From the NCBI GenBank assembly GCA_037043455.1, contig JAWPHD010011469.1, positions 1 to 64,000 on the forward strand: a stretch of 64,000 nt of DNA, written 5' to 3'. Made by a program: the position numbers and the translations under genes. Origin of the DNA: Cyrtodaria siliqua (lineage: Eukaryota > Mollusca > Bivalvia > Adapedonta > Hiatellidae). Shown in pieces: positions 57,218 through 64,000 of this stretch (positions within the stretch are counted from its first letter, which is position 1; every line of letters begins with the position of its first letter). The notes beneath the pieces were generated by a model that saw nothing but the letters and a program-made list of their open reading frames with translations, ran no database searches and had not been told where the DNA came from.

Positions 57218-59196
57218 ATGATCGTGGCTCCAACGAAAAATGTAGTGTTTACTAGAGAATTTCCAGCAACTTTGCAGTTCTGCAGGAGAGAGGTAATGTA
57301 TTATTGATAATAAAACATGTGTATATCAGAACATGTTAATACTGTTTATGTTGCAGTTACTTTGAGGAAGGTTTATACTTCCAGTTTGGCATATGTCCCT
57401 ACTTATCTGGCTTACTTAGTTTTTTTTGTATTGATATATACACGAGCGTCTATGTGTTTTACTTATTGAGTACCTTTGTGGATTTCTAGCCTATTGTTTT
57501 TTTGTATTTATATAAACACAAGCATCTTTGTGTTTACTTATATTGCCTATTAATGCTGCCGTGTTGGTTAGAGAATAGTTCATGGCGGGGATGTCTTTAT
57601 TTACACTGTCCCGTTTTATTAGAATAAGTGTGAGGTTTGGTGCTCTCTAGATCCTGGTTTAAATCCTCAGCGGCCTTTTTTTACCACAGACCGTTCCAAG
57701 GCGGTAGCCCTATTTTCAACCTTTTTGTGTTTGTGACGTCATATGTGAAGTCTTAAAGTTTATTCTTTATTAACATTGCCATTCATATGTTTGTCTTTTT
57801 GCGTGTTTTTGGGTTTACTGTGTTCTGTGAAGGCTGCATTTCCTGTTCGACTTTTATACTTATTTTTAATAAAAAAAATACATGAAATGCCATGAACATT
57901 GCTTAATACTTAATGTCATTAATCTATCATAACAATCCCTTATTTATAATATTATTCAAAGGTTTTAAATTACTGATTCTTACAAGTTTACACATATAAT
58001 TTAAAATAAATAAACTAAATGCATAAATATGTATTCATGGTGGCCGGGGTAAATTGACTTCTAGTTTGAAGCAACAGAGAGATTTTAAACCTAATGCAGT
58101 GCTAAACAGAGCTTATTTAGTCTTTATATAATTAATTTGTATCTTTAAAATGTACCGCATACATTATTTACACAGGCATGATATTAAAAGATGAACATCA
58201 AAAACTAATATGAAAGCGCTGCAATGATAACATATTAATGTTCGATTTGTTTTATGTAAGCTTCCTGTTCCAGATTGCTTTGATGAAAAAATGTTATCTA
58301 TATACATTGTTCTTTTTTTAAAAAGTGATGCTAGAATGTGTCCCTTGAGTTGGTAACAATATCGAAATGTTTGAGTCCTGGCTCAAGGTCTATTTAGCAA
58401 CCTAGAAATGCGTTTAATGATGCAATTATCGCTAAGAAAGACAACAAGCAGTATGATCGGAAGTGATATAAATGGTAGTTATCTCCCATACAGTATTTCA
58501 GTATAACTCTCATGTTTTTGGGTCTATCCATGTATTGTTTGCATTTCACACCAAACAAATTATTTGATTTGATTGAAATCTGAATAAATTTCCTGCTTTG
58601 TAGAATTGAGGGTTTCTTTTGAAGCCATTACTTGCGATATCAGGAGATATTTCATGATATTATGAGGATATGGAAACGAGGTGTCAAGTGAGGCAGCGAG
58701 ACTAGTGTTTCATATGACAATACTATATGCAAATGAGGGGGGCATCCTAAAGGACAGGAACTGGTGTTTATTGTAATGCTCATTGTTTTTTATACCTACT
58801 AGTTCATGAAGAGTTAAACGTATTACTTTCGGTGTTAATTTGGTATTTATGGATTTGGTGTTTTGAATATGTTTACGTGCAGGCTTTTGAAGTCTAATTT
58901 TATAATGGTGGTAAAATTAAACCGTGAAAATTGCATTAATATTTACCTTTTTCTTTTTGGATATTTGTATCAGCGCATACATACATTTGTTTATATATTA
59001 TGTATATATGATTGACTTTGACAATTTTAATTTTCTTTGCTAGGATGTTGAAGCTTCAGGACCGTCTAGTATCGGATTAGATGAAAGAGAGCCACAACCT
59101 AAATTGGGGCCAAACTACAGTAGCACTGGTGGAAACATAATATTTGGAGAAACGTATTACACACAACTGGAGATTCCAAACAATTGCAACGTTTGA
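57218..59196 (+). CDS. Possible small two-exon gene, 75 aa
   Basis: Candidate exon 57218-57292 (ATG, 25 codons, reading FTREFPATLQFCRRE) ends at GAG|GTAATG. Candidate exon 59044-59196 follows TTTTCTTTGCTAG and runs GPSSIGLDEREPQPKLGPNY.. to TGA, 50 codons. Both junctions are phase 0, and codon use in the second exon looks protein-like. The intron holds a LINE tail (57400-57870). A near-match of the first exon's end occurs at 3582-3607, also before a GTAAG donor, so exon 1 may belong to a repeat. No family was recognised. Treat as a hypothesis. Confidence 0.25.
57400..57870 (+). mobile_element. LINE 3' UTR fragment
   Basis: CACGAGCGTCTATGTGTTTT, ATGGCGGGGATGTCTTTATT and GACCGTTCCAAGGCGGTAGC match the other tails. 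It ends TTTTAATAAAAAAAATACAT, a possible A-rich 3' end. Confidence 0.8.
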
Positions 59197-60589
59197 AAAA
59201 AAGTAAGGACTTTGGCGCTCCAAATCGATCCATTGTATTCTCTTATGCTTTCGACTTTAGATGAATTTGTGAAAACGTCTAGACAAATGGGGCAACCGGA
59301 GGCTGATGTATATTTTATAAATATCACATTCATGAGAGGCTGATAGTAAGAATGTTCACCCTGAGGATATGATTATCGCCCGAGTGGATCTTTATTTTTT
59401 TTACCTGGCCCTAAATCCATCTGGCAAACACTTGAATGCTCGATATATTAAATGAACTCTGAACATATCTGTTGTTCAACCACTAGATAAATTAACAGAT
59501 AACTTTGGATCAGTAACTTCGGTGTTTTTTCTTCGTTACGTAAATAATAAATACACACATACAAACACATATAGGCGTCACATCCGATATCAGTCTATCC
59601 CTCTTACTACTGTTCTTACTATGTTGAATGTTGTATTTATTTTATTATACCGAAATCTCCTCGGTCAAAAATAAGGTTCATTTTCGGTACAGATTTTACT
59701 TTACCGGATACACTGCTTGTTTGAGTGAAACGGGGCATGAAGCAGGATATGCCGGATAAAAGTTATATTGTTGGATTGGAAATAACGTAACTAAGAAATG
59801 AGTCGTAGTTTATTGAAGTCAGTCAAGTACTTTTGAAGTTATGATGAGTTAAAATAGCAATTTCACCATACTGAATCGATGACGTCACAGAAACAGCGCG
59901 CATCAAACCTGCACATCTGACAATTTCTTTACTATCATCCTGCGATTGATTATCACCCTGTACTATCACCCTCGCGCAAGATAGTAAGAAAGTACACATT
60001 GATGTCTATGGGGATTTAGCATGGGCGTTTTATGTGGGGTATAATAAAAGAAAGTATTGGCTCGACGCTCTTAGAAGCATCAGGGAAAATGTAATGTTTC
60101 TTATTTTGTCTATGATGTTTATCCGTTCTTTGTGAGAAAGCAGCTGATATAATTACGAAATCCTATCAACGTGTGTACACGAAAGTTGGTTTTGATACAA
60201 AGTTAAAGTATATTTCCTATAAGGGGAAAACATGTTTAAGGCGAGACCATCCCCATTGACGAGTGTCTATCAGCAGACACCGGTATTCCCTACTCCTTTT
60301 ATGGGGTTTCCTCAACAGAGTGAGGGTATTCAGGCGTTATGCTTTATGCCCCTTCCAACATATCATGGTGCATATACTAGATTCTCTAAAGGGAATGGAT
60401 CTTCTAGACAATGGTCTGTCAATGGTATTTGCCATTTTGTATCGTCAACAAGCCAGTGTGAGCTTACGAAACAAGCTACGAAGAAATGACCTCTGAATGT
60501 GTGTGTTATTGCGTGTTGTTGTGGGGCATTGTATATGTCAGGAGTTATTTTCATATTTTCAACTTTTGCACATTTCTTACAGTTACTAT
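59197..60589. other. No confident gene
   Basis: Includes the repeat shared with 8815-8985 (59760-59890). The 77-90 codon frames overlapping at 60232-60635 on both strands show no recognised domain. Confidence 0.4.
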
Positions 60590-60590
60590 T

Positions 60591-61104
60591 TAAAGGGACA
60601 CTGTCCGTAAGTAAGCAGATATTGAGCATAACCAAATAACTGTCTGACTTTTATTCAGTGAAATATATACATGAAAACATGAGCATCGACACTAAGAAGT
60701 CTGTAGTAATACATTCATGAGTTTGAAAAAAAAAGCTTAAATTATTATTTGTAAATAAAGTGGGACCCACCGTATTTACCTTTTCTGCGATCACGTGACT
60801 TTCATTAGCGCATTAGGTTTTCTACCATAGGATTTAGAGCGTAATATGTATAGCCCGCTTAGCTCAGTCGGGAGCTAGGTCGACCACTTTCCGCTCGCTC
60901 ACTATTATTACCGCAAGTGTAATTTTAGTTTGAGCTGCGAGTTCAAACGTCCGAAATGGTTTCTCTTTTTTTTGTACCGCGATTGAATTCCATCAAACAA
61001 TCCTGCTTTAATTAGTATATATTCAATAATGTTTGGTGTGTAATATTTGCAAACATAATTAGTGTGTGTATTATAAGCTAAAAGTTACGGACAGTGTCCC
61101 TTTA
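60591..61104. mobile_element. MITE with perfect 21 bp ends and a tRNA-like core
   Basis: TTAAAGGGACACTGTCCGTAA at 60590 is exactly inverted at 61085-61105, giving AAGGGACACTGTCCGTAA ends with TA duplications, as in Tc1/mariner-type elements. Inside, 60853-60960 looks tRNA-like (CGCTTAGCTCAGTCGGGAG as A box, GAGTTCAAACGTC as B box) with a long middle. A truncated copy is at 2171-2312. Confidence 0.8.
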
Positions 61105-61317
61105 AGTGTTAATGTAAATTGTACTGAAGTTTATCTCTAGTTTTTGGAGGTTTAATTACTTTCTTTTATCATTGAAATGTATGATAGTGAATATGTTACC
61201 TAACTCGAGATTCAAATGACTTATTCCTTAGTGAATCTTTGATTCATGCGGGTTGAGAGTAGTGGTTTCTCTGTCCTCTGATACTGATATGGATGCTTCA
61301 ATAAAACTTATCCATAC

Positions 61318-62150
61318 TTGGAAGGGGATGTTCCCCGAGCAACTTCTTATGGGGTGTATGTGTCTCAACTTATTCGTTTTTTCTTCTGCGACAAGGAGTA
61401 TCACAACCTGACTTCTATGGTGATGTGATTTATAAACTTCGTAAGATTCTTGGTCATGATCACTTTCATACTATCTTTGTTAAACTTGTTAAAAAGTTTA
61501 TCAAAAGAGGTTATGACCCTATCATTTTGCAACGTACTGCATGCTTGGTGGGGACCCTGTTACAGTTCACCACTATGCTTTCCGCTTTATTGTACGATGA
61601 CCGGACAGGCTGTGGACTCTATGATGACGCCTACCTAAAGCCCATTGGGACGGTGGCGTTTGATGTTTGTCCATGATCTTTCTTGTCGTGCTCTTAATGG
61701 TTTATTCTCTTACTGCTCTGGCTTCTGCCAAGTCAATGAGTACCTTCATTGTGGCTTTCTAGGCTATTGTTTTTTTTGTATTATATTTACACGAGCATAT
61801 TTGTGTTTTACTTATATTGCCTATTGATGCTGCCTTGTTGGTTAGAGATTAGATCATGGCGGGGATTTCTTTATTTACACTGTCCTGTTTTAATGGGATG
61901 ACAGTAGGGTAAGTGTGAGGTTTGGTGCACCCTAGAACCGGTTTAAACCCCCGGTGGCCTACTTTGCCATTGACCGTTCCAAGGCGGTAGCCCTATTGTC
62001 AACCCTTTTGTGTTTGTGATATCGTTTGCATTTATTATTGCTTTTGCCTTCTTGTTTGTCTGTTTGCGTGTTTGTTTCTGTGTTTTGTGGTTGACTGTCC
62101 TCCTTGAATGCTACTTTCCCTGTCCGATCTTTTTATATTTCTATTTATGT
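61318..62150 (+). pseudogene. LINE ORF2 end plus 3' UTR, longest copy
   Basis: SYGVYVSQLIRFFFCDKE (61348-61402) is followed, after a frame change and an apparent deletion, by DFYGDVIYKLRKILGHDHFH, IFVKLVKKFIKRGYDPIILQ and RTACLV, the C-terminus of a bivalve-type LINE ORF2. Frameshifts follow near 61550. The 3' UTR continues with GGTTTATTCTCTTACTGCTC to TGTCCGATCTTTTTATATTT. Shorter copies are at 7583, 16200, 17190, 38346, 54890, 55360 and 57400. Confidence 0.75.
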
Positions 62151-63334
62151 GTGTTCCTTTTGCACAAGATGATGGAGAGATGGACGGTCATACTGTTATA
62201 AAATACATAGAATTACCTGATTGGGGAATGGAACTGAATTTTAATCCTCTTTATAAGAGTATAAGGAAGAATCCATCATCGTGACTTTGGAGGGCAGGGA
62301 TTCCTTACTCTAAACCCCTCGCCCGTCTGCTGAGTGTGCTATTGAAAATGGTAATGATATTGATATAATCTGATAATAACAATTTTATTGTTTACCCGGG
62401 GCAATTTGTTGCAGGGATGTTGCATAAACATTTAGATAATTCGGAATAACGCCTTAGTTCAATAGTGTAGCAAATGCTGAATACATTCGGTCATGGCTAA
62501 TGGCATAGGATATGTTGTCTGCTTTTTAATTTAGTATTTTCACCGTTAATTGTGATGACCGCTGCTCCTAACTAAATTCTATTTTGTTTATTTCGCACTA
62601 TGGGGCATATACTTTTGTTAGATACTGGGACCAAACGCCGCTGGACATGCACTTATGACATTAAAAGTAGCATGTCCACCGCCATATGCATGCCATCTTC
62701 GGGATGGTAGCATTTTGTACTATTGATTTTATGAATATTGAGTTCTGCTCAACCGGGGCTAGTGTGCGTGAACGGTAGCAAGCATATTTCACTTTTAGAG
62801 AAACATTTGCAAAAGAATGTGACCCGTGGGGCGGGGTCAGATTGTATCCAAGGATCACCATTTGAACATACTGGTTAGAGGACAAAAGTTGATGCTACAT
62901 GGCAATATATGAGAGCTCACTGCCTTGTGGTTTCAAAGAAGGAGATTTTTCATTTTTTTCTGATATAAACCTAAGTAAAATATGCATAATATCTATCATG
63001 TCTATATACTTCTAACACTCTTTCCTAATTTTGCCACTTTACCTTTCTTCTGAATCTTTTGAAACTGCGTGTCGAAGTGGCAGATATTTGTGAAATAAAT
63101 GTCTACTTTTTATTTTGCTTCTTTATATGTTAAATTAAACATTGCCAAAATATTACATGAATTTAAGAAAATAAGGACAACTTACCGATAAGCAGACTCA
63201 GTAAAACCTTGTTACTTTTATCTTTTGTTGATTTTTAAGTAATTATTAACATTCACAACACTAGCGTCTGTTGTTTAGTGCTGTGTGGTGGCCGTAAAAT
63301 GTCGCACCGACTACAATCAGTAATGTTATTACTC
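62151..63334. other. No confident gene
   Basis: A short coding-looking frame at about 62158-62284 (MDGHTVIKYIELPDWGMEL) follows TTCCTTTTGCACAAG, a possible acceptor, and ends at TGA. It is too short to call. The rest is AT-rich. Confidence 0.35.
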
Positions 63335-63545
63335 ACTGGTCCTCTGAGATCATCAAGCCCAATCGTTATGGCTTTAAAGTCGAATATCGCTTAAGCCGGT
63401 GCTAGGAGGCATGAAAGATGTTGCACTTTACATTACTTCTCATGAACAGACTCAATAAAACAGAGCCTGCTACTTTTATATCTTGTTTGTGTTTGTTGCT
63501 TCCAAGGAATCCCCTTTCCAGTATGTATTACCAGATAAAACAACA
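63335..63545 (-). repeat. Inverted copy of the 6665-7090 repeat
   Basis: The minus strand gives ATTGAGTCTGTTCATGAGAA, CCTAGCACCGGCTTAAGCGA and AAGCAACA, matching the units at 6665 and 6926. Confidence 0.65.
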
Positions 63546-64000
63546 AAACATTTGTCTATGAAAACGAAAACTTTACATTTATTCGCCACTTCGTTCTTGT
63601 GTTTTTCTTTTACCAACTTTTTGATGTTTTATGTTTCTGACAGAACTAACGTTAAGCATTTTACAATTACAAACGACTTTTTCCCCCTCTTACGATTTTT
63701 TGTTTTTACTTTTACCAACTTAGTCATCTTTACTGACAAAAGTTAAAATTCATTTCGCCTTATAAACGTTTTTACTTTTACGAACGTATTAACGTTTAAT
63801 GGCATCACAGACGATGTTTGTTCAATGATCTAAACGCTCACATGTTCAATGATCAAAACGCTCACATTCAATGCTATTGATGTATGTGTCAATTAACATC
63901 ATTGAATAAACGATGAAAGAGGTGGTACTGGATAAATAGTTGATAGCGATCACATCATACTACGTCATGGCTCATGTTATCATGCAGCACAATATGCCTA
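63546..64000. other. No gene; short duplicated words
   Basis: ACTTTTACCAACTT recurs near 63610, 63708 and 63772, and GTTCAATGATCWAAACGCTC occurs twice at about 63820-63865. Nothing else seen. Confidence 0.4.

Overview
This is a low-GC, gene-poor eukaryotic window, most likely from a marine invertebrate and probably a bivalve mollusc. The grounds are split genes with GT/AG introns, several LINE 3' ends, a Penelope-like element with a GIY-YIG domain, tRNA-derived SINEs with perfect target-site duplications, degenerate 165-175 bp 'GAGTTATTGCCC'-type tandem repeats, and virus-like elements of the Polinton/Maverick-adintovirus kind. The species call is inference from repeat style, not a search result.

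Layout. 1-1.4 kb holds the 3' end of one virus-like element (three genes, one frameshifted), followed by a long hairpin. 1.7-14.6 kb is repeats: MITE and LINE tails, TAC and AAT microsatellites, a SINE, a decayed GIY-YIG remnant, a 411 bp tandem duplication and a TATATGTGG-type minisatellite. 14.6-19.6 kb is a large inverted structure whose arms carry tandem arrays, with a small foldback element inside a LINE tail. 20.0-20.9 kb holds a SINE and a dispersed repeat. 23.5-25.5 kb is an intact 658-codon Penelope-like RT/endonuclease ORF (minus). 27.7-30.4 kb is a decayed LINE (minus) split by a SINE. 31.09-32.06 kb holds the last two exons of a host glycosyltransferase-like gene. 32.77-41.03 kb is the second virus-like element: protein-primed type DNA polymerase B, small ORFs, a membrane/coiled-coil gene, a large coiled-coil gene, a packaging-ATPase remnant and a virion-type gene, all broken by stops or frameshifts and interrupted by a LINE tail. 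41.0-41.8 kb is another LINE end. 43.9-45.5 kb has a hairpin beside a 1.4 kb minisatellite. 47.88-48.66 kb is a TIR element with a TAA duplication. 50.0-53.0 kb is satellites. 53.1-53.65 kb is the first exon of a HARBI1/PIF-type transposase. The rest is LINE tails, a MITE with a tRNA-like core, and a possible small two-exon gene.

How it works together. Only the glycosyltransferase exons look like a conserved host gene. The 33-41 kb element is the most informative piece. Its genes are arranged back to back from a short divergent spacer at 40144-40217, and nearly every gene start is preceded at close range by the same AT-rich motif (TAATCT or TTATCT, then TATTATA, then ATG). That suggests a compact virus-style transcription programme preserved in a dead copy. 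The membrane/coiled-coil gene occurs in both virus-like elements but in different gene orders, so they are probably two lineages of one group.
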